NCBI GenBank assembly: GCA_963800255.1
Contig: CAWDAK010000009.1
Location: forward strand, 778,515-842,514
Length of the DNA: 64,000 nucleotides
Direction of reading: 5' to 3'
From: DATFVA01 sp963800255
Lineage (GTDB): Bacteria > Bacteroidota > Ignavibacteria > Ignavibacteriales > Ignavibacteriaceae
The notes beneath the pieces are model-generated. The model searched no databases. It was not told the DNA's origin and saw only the letters and a list, made by a program, of their open reading frames with translations. The position numbers were made by a program, and so were the translations under genes. Shown here piece by piece: positions 47,741 through 56,446 of this stretch (position 1 is the first letter of the stretch; each line of letters opens with the position of its first letter).

Positions 47741-48582
47741 TAGTAAACCAGGTTATACTTTGCCCAGACCCCGAGAGATATACCCACTTTTTCAAATTTT
47801 GAAACTTTTATATTTTTATTGTAAACATCATAATCAGCCTCGACTATTTTCTCCAGCATCTTGTGATAAATATGCTGCATTGCTCTTGCAGCAAACATGG
47901 CAGCTTTATCATCAAGATTGAGACTCATTGTAGCCTTGTCAAAATACTTCATTGCCCTCTCAACCTCATAACCCATCAGGTCTTTAAATTCATTATTATA
48001 ATTCCTGTTCAAAATATCACTATCTGAATAATTGAACCTTTTAAGATCCTCCTGGGGTAAATATATTCTTCCCTTTTCAGAGTCCTTCTTAATGTCTCTC
48101 AGGATATTTGTAAGCTGGAGAGCAATACCAAGGTTAACTGCAAAATCCTTTGCGTGCTGCTTATCTTTGTACCCGAAAATCTCAATACAAATTAATCCAA
48201 CAGTAGAAGCTACCCGGTAACAGTAGAGCATAAGATCATCAAATGAGCTGTACCTTTTTTTCTGAAGGTCCATTTCCATACCTTTAATCAGCTCGAAGAA
48301 AGGTTCCATGGGAATGTCAAAGCCGGAAATCGTTTTGCCGAGCCTGTTTAGCAGAGAATAATCAGAATCGCCGTTAATAGATTTCTCAAGCTCTATTCTC
48401 CACTTATGCAGTTTTACAAACTTGAGTTCATCGGGTTCGCTGCCTTCATCAATAATGTCGTCAGTCTCCCGGCAGAATGCATAGACTGTATTCATTGCAT
48501 CCCTTTTTGCAGCCGGCAGCAGGTTGAAAGCATAGTAGAAGCTGCTCTTGCTTTTTTTCGCTATTTCTTTTGCTTCCTGCAT
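47740..48582 (-). CDS. hpnD: Presqualene diphosphate synthase
   Basis: 280 residues of the squalene/phytoene synthase fold. The two aspartate-rich motifs are CRETDDIIDE and the second near NILRDIKKDSEKGR. HpnD joins two farnesyl diphosphates to presqualene diphosphate. Its start directly follows the hpnC stop (TAA-ATG), and its stop overlaps hpnE. It could in principle be a phytoene synthase, but the three-gene order fixes the role. Confidence 0.93.
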   Translation of the reverse strand: MQEAKEIAKKSKSSFYYAFNLLPAAKRDAMNTVYAFCRETDDIIDEGSEPDELKFVKLHKWRIELEKSINGDSDYSLLNRLGKTISGFDIPMEPFFELIKGMEMDLQKKRYSSFDDLMLYCYRVASTVGLICIEIFGYKDKQHAKDFAVNLGIALQLTNILRDIKKDSEKGRIYLPQEDLKRFNYSDSDILNRNYNNEFKDLMGYEVERAMKYFDKATMSLNLDDKAAMFAARAMQHIYHKMLEKIVEADYDVYNKNIKVSKFEKVGISLGVWAKYNLVY

Positions 48583-49446
48583 TTATTTAAAGGACCTAAC
48601 CAAAAGTTTCATAAAATCATTTTTTGTTAAACTAGGACGAAGAAAAACATTATAATCATTCATCCTGATTTTATTTAATATCGCCTCTCCCCCCAAAATC
48701 GTCCATTTTATCTCGTATTTAAGGCGTCCTGAAAGGAATTTAAGCAAATTCCGGCCTTCATCAAACATTAATTGTGTTCTGTTAACATTGAACTTAATTA
48801 ACTTTTTAAAATTAAGGTTTATTTTGCTTTCTTCAAAAGGATCTTTATCAATTCCGTATTCCTCAAGCTCGTCCTGCGGAAGGTAAATTCTCCCCTTTTC
48901 ATAGTCGATTTTAACATCCTGCAGGAAATTCGTTATCTGAAGTCCCGTGCAAATTTTGTCTGAATATAAATCAGCCTCCCCGTTTCTAACGGAATGAAGT
49001 TCCAATATCAGCCTGCCTACTGGATTAGCGGAATTAGAACAATAATCCAGGAGTTCATTATAATTTTGGTATACCTTCGTGGTAACATCCTGCCTGAAGG
49101 CTTTTAACAGATTTGTAAAGTGAGCGGTGGTAAGGTCTTTTTCTTTTATCGTTTGGTGAAGGGCTTCCACATAACCGGATGAATATACGCCCTTCAGCAT
49201 CTGATTAAACCGGAATTCGAAATCGTTAAGTTTCTCCAGTCTTTCCTCTTCACGGAATATTCCTTCATCCGCAATATCATCGGCTGTGCGCGCAAACCAG
49301 TAGATTATGGCTACGTGTTTTCTGAGCTCTGCCGGGATGAGGAAAGATACAACAGGGAAATTCTCATAGTGCGTACGGGCATATTTCAAAGCCGATTCAT
49401 AGGCCGAATTGGTCATTTTCTGCAAGTTCCGGACTCTCTTATCCAT
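48583..49446 (-). CDS. hpnC: Hydroxysqualene synthase
   Basis: 287 residues, squalene/phytoene-synthase fold with aspartate motifs FARTADDIADE and FLQDVKIDYEKGRIYLPQDE. In the HpnCDE route it turns presqualene diphosphate into hydroxysqualene. It is the first gene of the hpnCDE operon, with HpnD and HpnE coupled behind it. The pathway supplies squalene for hopanoids or other triterpenes; the cyclase must be elsewhere. Confidence 0.92.
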   Translation of the reverse strand: MDKRVRNLQKMTNSAYESALKYARTHYENFPVVSFLIPAELRKHVAIIYWFARTADDIADEGIFREEERLEKLNDFEFRFNQMLKGVYSSGYVEALHQTIKEKDLTTAHFTNLLKAFRQDVTTKVYQNYNELLDYCSNSANPVGRLILELHSVRNGEADLYSDKICTGLQITNFLQDVKIDYEKGRIYLPQDELEEYGIDKDPFEESKINLNFKKLIKFNVNRTQLMFDEGRNLLKFLSGRLKYEIKWTILGGEAILNKIRMNDYNVFLRPSLTKNDFMKLLVRSFK

Positions 49447-49657
49447 TTTTTCATGAAACTATTTTTGCTTAATTTTGTATCACCAAATGAGAAAAAAACG
49501 ATATTTTGATAAAACACTACAATAAAATATTAAATTTTAATTTCTGCAGAAAATCTGTCTGCCCTGAAGTTTACCTCCTTGAAGACCACTTCTTTTATTA
49601 GAAGCTTTTCCGTCTATACCTTCAACCTTTTTTAATTTCAAAACTATTAGAAAACTA

Positions 49658-51277
49658 ATGAGTAATCTCAAAGAAATAAACAAACGACGCACATTTGCTA
49701 TCATCTCACATCCTGATGCGGGTAAAACAACCCTTACGGAGAAGTTCCTGCTGTACGGTGGAGCGGTACATCTGGCAGGTTCGGTAACAGCAAGAAAGAA
49801 CCAGAGAAGCTCCACTTCCGACTGGATGGAACTAGAGAAGAAACGTGGAATTTCCATAAGCTCCACTGTGCTGCAATTTGATTACAAGGGCTTTAAGATA
49901 AACCTGCTGGATACACCAGGTCACGAGGATTTCTCCGAGGATACCTACCGGGTGCTAACGGCAGTTGATGCAGTGGTGATGGTTATAGATGCCGCGAAAG
50001 GAATTGAGGCTCAAACAAGGAAACTTTTTGAGGTATGCAGAAGAAGAGAAATCCCGATCTTCACATTTATGAATAAGCTTGACCGTCCAACCCGTGATCC
50101 GCTTGAACTTATTGATGAACTTGAAAGCATATTAGGAATAGGTGCTTTCCCCATGAACTATCCTCTCGGTACAGGCATTGATTTCCGCGGAGTATACGAC
50201 CGTATCAGCAGACAGGTTCACCTCTTTGAAAGAACAACCGGAGGTTCATATAAGGCTCCTGTTGAGGTCTTTGATGTTCAGAATCCTTTATTCAAAGAGA
50301 AGCTGAGCGATGAGAACTATGCTAAATTTGCCGAAGAGCTGGAGATGCTTGATACAGCCGGCGAGGATTTCAACCGTGATGCGGTACTAGAAGGCAAACT
50401 TACACCCGTCTTCTTTGGAAGCGCAATGAACAACTTCGGAGTTCAGCTGCTTCTTGACGGCTTTCTTGATTACGCGGTACCCCCTGCTCCCAGGAAAAGT
50501 ATGGAAACTATCATCAATCCCGATGATAATATCTTTTCAGGATTCATCTTCAAGATACAGGCGAATATGGATCCCAAACACCGGGACAGAATTGCTTTTA
50601 TGCGCGTCTGTTCGGGTAAGTTTGAGAGAGATATGCAGGCATTCCATTCCAACAGCGGAAAGAAGATACGGTTATCGAATTCGCAAAAATTATTCGGGCA
50701 GGAACGGGAAACTGTGAACGAAGCATATGCAGGAGATATCGTGGGATTTGTAGGCAATTCCAATTTCGGTATAGGCGATACAATAACTGAAGATCAGTCG
50801 ATTTTGTATAAAGAAATCCCTCATTTCGCTCCCGAGCATTTTGTGTATATGCATAATCCAAACCCATCAGATTATAAAAAATTCCGCGATGGACTTGATC
50901 AGCTTTTACAGGAAGGTGTAATCCAGGCTTTCTATATTAAAAATGCCGCCCAGAAAATTCCCGTACTCGGTGCAGTAGGCCCACTGCAGTTTGAAGTAGT
51001 TCAATATAGACTTGAGAGCGAGTATGGTGCTAAATCAAGGCTTGAACAAACCAACTGGAAAGTGCTGCGCTGGTTTTCAAATGAAATTAATGATGAACAA
51101 TTAAACCAGTTTATTCTACCCGCGGGCGCTTCGATTGCGATAGATAAAGAGGACAACCGGGTAATACTTTTTACCAGTGAATACTCGATGGGATATTTCA
51201 GCAGTAAATATCCTGAGATAGAACTTGGAGATGTTCCCTTTGCAGCTGATGCCGATGATCTGAAGAAGACAGGATAA
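49658..51277 (+). CDS. prfC: Peptide chain release factor 3
   Basis: 539 residues. GTPase motifs are G1 HPDAGKTT, the switch I region SVTARKNQRSST, G3 DTPGHEDF and G4 NKLDR. The C-terminal domains show the RF3-specific AVGPLQFEVVQYRL. The protein removes RF1/RF2 from the ribosome after termination and aids quality control. It is a single gene; the stop is 8 bp from the convergent desaturase stop. Confidence 0.97.
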   Translation: MSNLKEINKRRTFAIISHPDAGKTTLTEKFLLYGGAVHLAGSVTARKNQRSSTSDWMELEKKRGISISSTVLQFDYKGFKINLLDTPGHEDFSEDTYRVLTAVDAVVMVIDAAKGIEAQTRKLFEVCRRREIPIFTFMNKLDRPTRDPLELIDELESILGIGAFPMNYPLGTGIDFRGVYDRISRQVHLFERTTGGSYKAPVEVFDVQNPLFKEKLSDENYAKFAEELEMLDTAGEDFNRDAVLEGKLTPVFFGSAMNNFGVQLLLDGFLDYAVPPAPRKSMETIINPDDNIFSGFIFKIQANMDPKHRDRIAFMRVCSGKFERDMQAFHSNSGKKIRLSNSQKLFGQERETVNEAYAGDIVGFVGNSNFGIGDTITEDQSILYKEIPHFAPEHFVYMHNPNPSDYKKFRDGLDQLLQEGVIQAFYIKNAAQKIPVLGAVGPLQFEVVQYRLESEYGAKSRLEQTNWKVLRWFSNEINDEQLNQFILPAGASIAIDKEDNRVILFTSEYSMGYFSSKYPEIELGDVPFAADADDLKKTG

Positions 51278-51285
51278 ATATCAAA

Positions 51286-52233
51286 TCATTCTTTGTTCCG
51301 CAACATCCTGCTATAAAGTGATAATCCGGGATCCGTCAAGAATGTAAGCCATAACCTTACCCAGGACTTATGATATATAAGATTATCATAAAATTCGGGT
51401 GCCGCAGCTTTAAGTTCAGGCAGTTTTTTCCAGGGCACTGATGGGAAATCATGATGTTCATTATGATAACCCACGTTCAAAGCCAGAATATTCAAAGGAC
51501 CATAATAGCTGTATGTTTCCTGCGGGGGTGCCACAAGGAAATGTTCCTGTATCCACCTTGCTCCAAGAGGATGCAGTCCGATTGAGAAGAAGAAAGAGAA
51601 AACAAAATAAAGAAAAGCTGTGGGGCCAAGAAATATTATTACTACCGCATCGAACCCGAATACAACCACCCAGTTAACGATTGTCCAGAAATTCATAAAC
51701 TTAATTGCCTTAAGCCTTGGTGTTCTGAAAGCCTGGAAAAAAGGAAACATAAGCTCCCAGAATGACTTTCCCAGGAAAGAATTGCCTATCAGTCTTGCCT
51801 CCCACTTGCTGGCAAGGTCGGCATCCATATAATAATCTCCCTGGTGTGAATGGTGTTTCAAGTGATAACTTCTGAATGATACAGAACTGGGCAGTACGTT
51901 AGGGATATCGGCAATAATCCCTGCTAAATAATTCAGGCTTCTGTTCTTAAAAATGAGGTTATGTGCAGCTTCATGAATCAGGACAAAGCATGCATGATTT
52001 GCAAAGGCGCCGACAAAAAAAGCAGCTAAAATTGCCAACCACCAGGGCTGTCCTCTTAACAAAAAAGCAATAACAACCTGCAATCCTACAGCAAATAAAA
52101 TTAATGCGAAACTAACAGAATACCTTCCGATTAAATCTCTCACTTCCGGGTGAGCCTTCAGTATGGCTTTGGTACGTTCTTTATGAGGTTCGGGGTCGTT
52201 TGAATAATGGAAATCGAGTTTAACTTTGCTCAT
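51286..52233 (-). CDS. Fatty acid desaturase resembling sphingolipid delta-4 (DES1) desaturase
   Basis: 315 residues. A short N-terminal region (DFHYSNDPEPHKERTKAIL) matches the lipid-desaturase N-terminal domain of eukaryotic DES1. The membrane domain has the three histidine boxes HEAAH (87-91), HLKHH (124-128) and HNEHH (257-261). The C-terminal stretch YSYYGPLN, GYHNEHHDFPSVP and SWVRLW lines up closely, by memory, with human DEGS1. It is a di-iron membrane enzyme; a ceramide or sphinganine-type substrate is an inference. Most bacterial desaturases lack this N-terminal domain. Confidence 0.85.
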   Translation of the reverse strand: MSKVKLDFHYSNDPEPHKERTKAILKAHPEVRDLIGRYSVSFALILFAVGLQVVIAFLLRGQPWWLAILAAFFVGAFANHACFVLIHEAAHNLIFKNRSLNYLAGIIADIPNVLPSSVSFRSYHLKHHSHQGDYYMDADLASKWEARLIGNSFLGKSFWELMFPFFQAFRTPRLKAIKFMNFWTIVNWVVVFGFDAVVIIFLGPTAFLYFVFSFFFSIGLHPLGARWIQEHFLVAPPQETYSYYGPLNILALNVGYHNEHHDFPSVPWKKLPELKAAAPEFYDNLIYHKSWVRLWLTFLTDPGLSLYSRMLRNKE

Positions 52234-52671
52234 TTAATATGGGCCTCAAATATTTTTTTATTTATAATGATAATAATATAAAAGTTAATGTATAAAAATG
52301 GAATCCGGACCTCCTAGATCACAAAAGCACAAAGGGCTTAAAATGATTAACGACTGCTCCGGTCCGTAGGTATGGATGAGGAAAGCTCCCTTCCACAGTT
52401 GAAAAACATTACAGTCAGCAACAAAAGTAGAATTTTATTTAAATACCTTAACATCGCCTCAGTTGGATTTTATTTTCGTACCTCTCTATTATCTAATTAA
52501 ATACAATAAACTTATTATTGCAAGTACGCTAAAAATACCTTCCTATGAAAATACCCTCATCGCGTTTTGTAAAAAGCACAATTAACAAGCAAGTAAAAAG
52601 ATTTGGTCTATAACCTTTAGTAGACTATTTTTGTTTTAAGTGTGTCGTGTAAATATTAAAGGGTATGTATT
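52234..52671. other. 438-bp gene-free region upstream of a desaturase and a receiver gene
   Basis: AT-rich DNA between divergent genes. CCGGACC (52305-52311) is complementary to GGTCCG (52361-52366), about 50 bp apart. No RNA family is recognised. Two promoters must lie here. Confidence 0.4.
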
Positions 52672-53055
52672 ATGGCTGAAGAATATAAAAAAGTACTTAT
52701 TGTAGATGACGATGCTGCAAGTCGTGACATAATAGAGCAGCAGCTCAAGAAATACTATCAGTTAGATTTCGCTGTTAATGCAGATGAAGCCCTGGAGCTT
52801 TTCAGGAAGAATACCTACTCGCTGATACTAATGGATATTAACCTTGGAGCAGGTAAAAATGGTATTGAAGTAATGAAAGAACTTCGGGAGACCCCTGAAG
52901 GAAGAAACATCCCCGTAGTTGCTATAACAGCATACGCAAACTTCGGGGATAAAGAATCATTCCTTGACGAGGGTTTTGATAATTATATTTCAAAACCGTG
53001 GACAGCAGATTCTCTGCTTCATTGTATTTTCGATACAATTGATATGTATAGTTGA
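52672..53055 (+). CDS. Stand-alone receiver-domain response regulator
   Basis: 127 residues, only a CheY-like receiver. The acidic pair is in KVLIVDDDAAS, the phospho-acceptor Asp in LILMDINLGAG, the conserved Thr region in VAITAYANFG and Lys in YISKPW. The start at 52672 fits the usual length. No output domain or partner kinase is adjacent. The HisKA_2 kinase at 13310 is of the class that uses such orphan receivers, but there is no linkage. Confidence 0.92.
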   Translation: MAEEYKKVLIVDDDAASRDIIEQQLKKYYQLDFAVNADEALELFRKNTYSLILMDINLGAGKNGIEVMKELRETPEGRNIPVVAITAYANFGDKESFLDEGFDNYISKPWTADSLLHCIFDTIDMYS

Positions 53056-53124
53056 AAGAAACCCTAATATACTATGAGTGTCTTTAAACATATGCTGCCA
53101 CATTAGTACATTCAATCTGAAAGT

Positions 53125-54048
53125 TTAAGACCCTGCCATAGTTTCAGCATCAAGGTGTTTCTCTTCCTCTTTACTCATTCTTTCCAACCTTATCCTTTCA
53201 AGCCTCATTGAATTCGTTCTGAACCTGGGAACGAACCATGAGAGAAAGTAGCTTCTTACAATATACCACCAGAAGCTTTTTTCCAGTAAAAGTGGATCTA
53301 TGTTATGTTCTATTTCTTTATGTGCTTCTGCTGCTTTGCTCCAATGCAGTCCTGCCTTGTGGTGGTGGATTGTATGGTAACCATTATTAAAGAGGAGAGT
53401 ATTCAAAAATCCCGTAAAATTCCTTGAATGGTTCCAGGCAGATTCTTCATTAGCATGAACATGCTGAACATAATTAAAAATGAGTACGCTGAAGAGCGAA
53501 ACCTGTTGAGGTATTATTACAAAAAGCAGGGCCTTCTGCCAGTCTAATATTAAAAAAGCAGCAATCCATATCACTAAAACAACGTATTGTGATATACATA
53601 AGCGAAACTTCACAGGGTTAGTTTTTCTTATATCTTTGAGATATGCGCCTATAGCTTTTTGCTGGTAAAAACCGCTGATGGTAGGGTATGAAACAAGCGT
53701 CAGGAAATTGTTTCTTTCGCTCACTCTGTAAGTGATGGAATCATCACCCTCACGGTTATTAAACCGGTGATGGTTTTTATTATGTGTTGGTATCCATGCA
53801 AAGATGGGGAAACCATAGAAAACCGTAAGCCACCAGTCGGTGAGGGTATTCAGTCTTTTTGATTCCCATATAGGAAGGTGGTTATGATTATGGGTCATTA
53901 CTGAAACTGCGACTGACATAAATAAGTACCAGGCATAAAAAAATGGGTTCATGCCAATCCACAACCACTGAGCTATAAACATGGCGGTTGTGACAACTAT
54001 GTATGCAAGACTCTTAAAGTCTGCATTGTTCTTTAATTTAAAATTCAT
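53125..54048 (-). CDS. Membrane fatty acid desaturase
   Basis: 307 residues. Three histidine boxes are visible: HNHNH (53-57), HNKNHH (89-94) and HTIHHH (near 220), with membrane helices at both ends of the core. This pattern fits the membrane-bound di-iron fatty acid desaturase/hydroxylase superfamily. It differs from the DES1-like gene 0.9 kb away, so two distinct lipid desaturations are likely. The receiver gene between them is on the other strand. Confidence 0.85.
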   Translation of the reverse strand: MNFKLKNNADFKSLAYIVVTTAMFIAQWLWIGMNPFFYAWYLFMSVAVSVMTHNHNHLPIWESKRLNTLTDWWLTVFYGFPIFAWIPTHNKNHHRFNNREGDDSITYRVSERNNFLTLVSYPTISGFYQQKAIGAYLKDIRKTNPVKFRLCISQYVVLVIWIAAFLILDWQKALLFVIIPQQVSLFSVLIFNYVQHVHANEESAWNHSRNFTGFLNTLLFNNGYHTIHHHKAGLHWSKAAEAHKEIEHNIDPLLLEKSFWWYIVRSYFLSWFVPRFRTNSMRLERIRLERMSKEEEKHLDAETMAGS

Positions 54049-54204
54049 TTTATCCTTTCGATCCTAAGAGAATTTAGGTTAATTTCCTTAAAATGTAAAT
54101 GCCTTTTTGAATAAAAAACTTAAGGCCGCCCCTTGGAAGACAGGCTCGTAAAACCCTAAAGGAGGTGCCGCTCTGGCTGACGGGCAAATATGCGGGATAC
54201 TAAT

Positions 54205-54234
54205 AAAAAACCCGGTAACGGGGGTGTTACCGGG
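54205..54234 (-). terminator. Strong minus-strand terminator
   Basis: CCCGGTAAC (54211-54219) pairs perfectly with GTTACCGGG (54226-54234); on the minus strand the stem is followed by T6 (the A-run at 54205-54210). The nearest upstream minus-strand gene ends 348 bp away at 54582. The 54235-54581 interval holds no coding ORF I can support. Confidence 0.85.
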
Positions 54235-54581
54235 TCAGACTCTTTAATCATCACGAGGCAGGGGTAAACCTCTGTGAACGAGTCAAAACTTTAATAATGT
54301 CAAAATGAACTTATGTAAATATATAATTAAGTTTTCCAATTTCAAATAGCCAAAAGTTCAGAATCAGTGCTAAATCGCCTTCGTCATTAACTATTCTCCT
54401 TAATTTCGTTTAGGTTCGGGGGGCTGAATTCCGGGGTCAGGATTTTATATTCCATCCCATCCACCTATAACCAGTCCCTCCACCATTTGGTAAAATTCTC
54501 CTTGCTTTCCAGCCAGTTAGTTTTGATATAAGCCATCTTTTTTATACCAGGCCTTTCAGGTTAAAAATTTAAAGAATTTAA

Positions 54582-55595
54582 TTAATTATTTTTGTCGCTG
54601 AACTTCAAAACCTGGAATTTCCTTCTGTACTCTGCCGGAGAAAGCCGGGTAGTTCGTTTAAATATCTTTCTAAAGAAAGAGGTATTTTCATAGCCAACCT
54701 TGAACGAAATTTCCTCAACAGCCTCCGAAGTCCTTTCAAGCCTTTTCCTCGCCTCCTCAATCCGCAGATTCTGAATATATTCAATAGGAGGAAAGCCTGT
54801 AGCTTTCCGGAAACGTCTGCCGAAACTTCGCCTCGCAATACCTGATTCAGCTGCCATTGTTTCGACGGGGTTCTCATGCATATAATTCTTTTCGAGCCAT
54901 CGTTGAATCCTCACAATTAGAGCATCACCATGGTCTATCCTGGGACTAAAGGATATATATGGTGATTGTCCCTCAGAATGCCAGTGCAGCATTAACAATC
55001 TCGATATACTTAGCGCAGCCATTGGACCTATAAACCTGGAGATAAGATATAATGCAAGGTCATGCCATGACATCACTCCCCCAGTCATTATAAATTCTCC
55101 TTGATGACCGGAAGTAATAAGAACTTCAGATGTTAGAAGTTTTACCTCTGGAAAATTTCGCTTAAATGTATTTGCAAAGGCCCAATGTATGGTCGCTTCC
55201 TTCCCCTTTAGAAGCCCGGTTTCAGCAAGGAGTAAAACCCCGGTGCAGGCAGAGCATAATACAGATCCCGTATTGTGCATTCTGCATAGCCATTCAGTGA
55301 TTTCAGGATACCTTCCAATCTCCCATCCCGTATCATTTACCGCCATAAGGGGAACGATAATTATATCCGAATAATTTATTTCATCGATTTTTGAGTGCTT
55401 CCATGAATGTATAACTTTGTCATACCCGTTAGGGATAACAATATCTACCTCGAAAGGTTTTTCCGGGATGCCGGGTTCGATCTTAGCTAATAGTCCGAAC
55501 GAGTTAAAGGTTTCATAAAGTCCACTTAAGGGGGAAACCTGAGCATCAGGTGTTTCCACAAGCGTTATATGAATTTTATTTTTTTGATTTACCAT
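54582..55595 (-). CDS. GlxA-type AraC-family regulator with DJ-1/PfpI domain
   Basis: About 337 residues from the ATG at 55595 (a TTG at 55607 is also in frame). The N-terminal DJ-1/PfpI-like domain (about 1-190) includes SACTGVLLLAETGLLKG, the usual nucleophile-elbow region. The C-terminal AraC HTH pair is ESGIARRSFGRRFRKATGF and EISFKVGYENTSFFRKIFKR. Such proteins sense a small metabolite and activate nearby genes. It is divergent from osmC, with 117 bp shared, so osmC is the likely target. Confidence 0.9.
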   Translation of the reverse strand: MVNQKNKIHITLVETPDAQVSPLSGLYETFNSFGLLAKIEPGIPEKPFEVDIVIPNGYDKVIHSWKHSKIDEINYSDIIIVPLMAVNDTGWEIGRYPEITEWLCRMHNTGSVLCSACTGVLLLAETGLLKGKEATIHWAFANTFKRNFPEVKLLTSEVLITSGHQGEFIMTGGVMSWHDLALYLISRFIGPMAALSISRLLMLHWHSEGQSPYISFSPRIDHGDALIVRIQRWLEKNYMHENPVETMAAESGIARRSFGRRFRKATGFPPIEYIQNLRIEEARKRLERTSEAVEEISFKVGYENTSFFRKIFKRTTRLSPAEYRRKFQVLKFSDKNN

Positions 55596-55712
55596 CCGGT
55601 TATCCAATTCTATGACCTATAAAGACCTTTTTTGTCGAATTTAGCACTTACCTGAAAGAATTACCAACCTTATTTTATGAATGTTAATTAAAACAAAATC
55701 ATTGGAGGAAAT

Positions 55713-56255
55713 ATGAATATTCTAAATGGATGGAATGTAGATGCTGTAACTGAGGCAGTGGAAATGGTAAAAGAAAAACCCGAGGCGGGAAAACTGACAT
55801 GGAGGAGTAGGGTTTCCTGGGATGCCGGTTTCGGGCTGGATGTACACACTGATGAAATAGAACAGCTTGGACAAAAGATGCCAAGGTCATTTACGATGCG
55901 AGGAGATCATCCACCCGAACTATTGGGCCGAAATACAGGACCAACTGCAATTGAAACCCTGATGGCTGCACTTGGATCCTGCATGGCTGGTAATTTTGCT
56001 GTTCAGGCAACCTCACGGGGAGTAAGGATTAATTCTTTGCAGGTAGACCTGGAAAGCGATATCGATCTGAATGGAATGTTCGGGCTAAAAGATATAAATC
56101 CGGGATTATCAAATGTTAGGCTAGCCTTTAAAGTAAAATCGGATGCCTCACCAGAAACATTAAGAGAAATTCTTGAATCAGCTCAGTCGCTATCTCCTGT
56201 TTTTGATTCTCTTGCTCGCCCAATACAAGTTGAAGCCAGTATAAAAGGATCCTGA
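55713..56255 (+). CDS. OsmC-family peroxidase-type protein
   Basis: 180 residues. The fold is typical: RVSWDAGFGLDVHTDE, then GRNTGPTAIETLMAALGSC with the first conserved Cys. A second conserved Cys of Ohr/OsmC is not evident in the remaining sequence, which suggests an organic-hydroperoxide peroxidase role is doubtful and a YhfA/OsmC-like member more likely. GGAGGA lies before the ATG. Divergent from the GlxA-type regulator; a strong terminator follows. Confidence 0.85.
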   Translation: MNILNGWNVDAVTEAVEMVKEKPEAGKLTWRSRVSWDAGFGLDVHTDEIEQLGQKMPRSFTMRGDHPPELLGRNTGPTAIETLMAALGSCMAGNFAVQATSRGVRINSLQVDLESDIDLNGMFGLKDINPGLSNVRLAFKVKSDASPETLREILESAQSLSPVFDSLARPIQVEASIKGS

Positions 56256-56264
56256 TCAAAATAA

Positions 56265-56300
56265 AAAAGCTGTAAAGGCTGTTAGGTCTTTACAGCTTTT
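56265..56300. terminator. Bidirectional terminator after osmC
   Basis: AAAAGCTGTAAAG (56265-56277) pairs perfectly with CTTTACAGCTTTT (56288-56300), a 13-bp stem with A- and T-runs on both sides. It serves osmC (+) and perhaps the convergent serine hydrolase (-). It resembles the hairpin at 59435-59470. Confidence 0.9.
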
Positions 56301-56446
56301 CAAATCAGATCTTTCATCTGGGTAAAAATCTATCGGCGTGTGCCTGTTTCGAAAGGTTTAACCGCATTTATTATATCCTATAATATGATATATCGAGCAA
56401 AGGAAGATTTTTAACTAGCCAAAGAGCTTTGAGATATCCACGGGAA

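Noticed and set aside
52305..52366. CCGGACC/GGTCCG as a small RNA
   Set aside because: The arms are short and 50 bp apart with no terminator; not enough for an RNA call.
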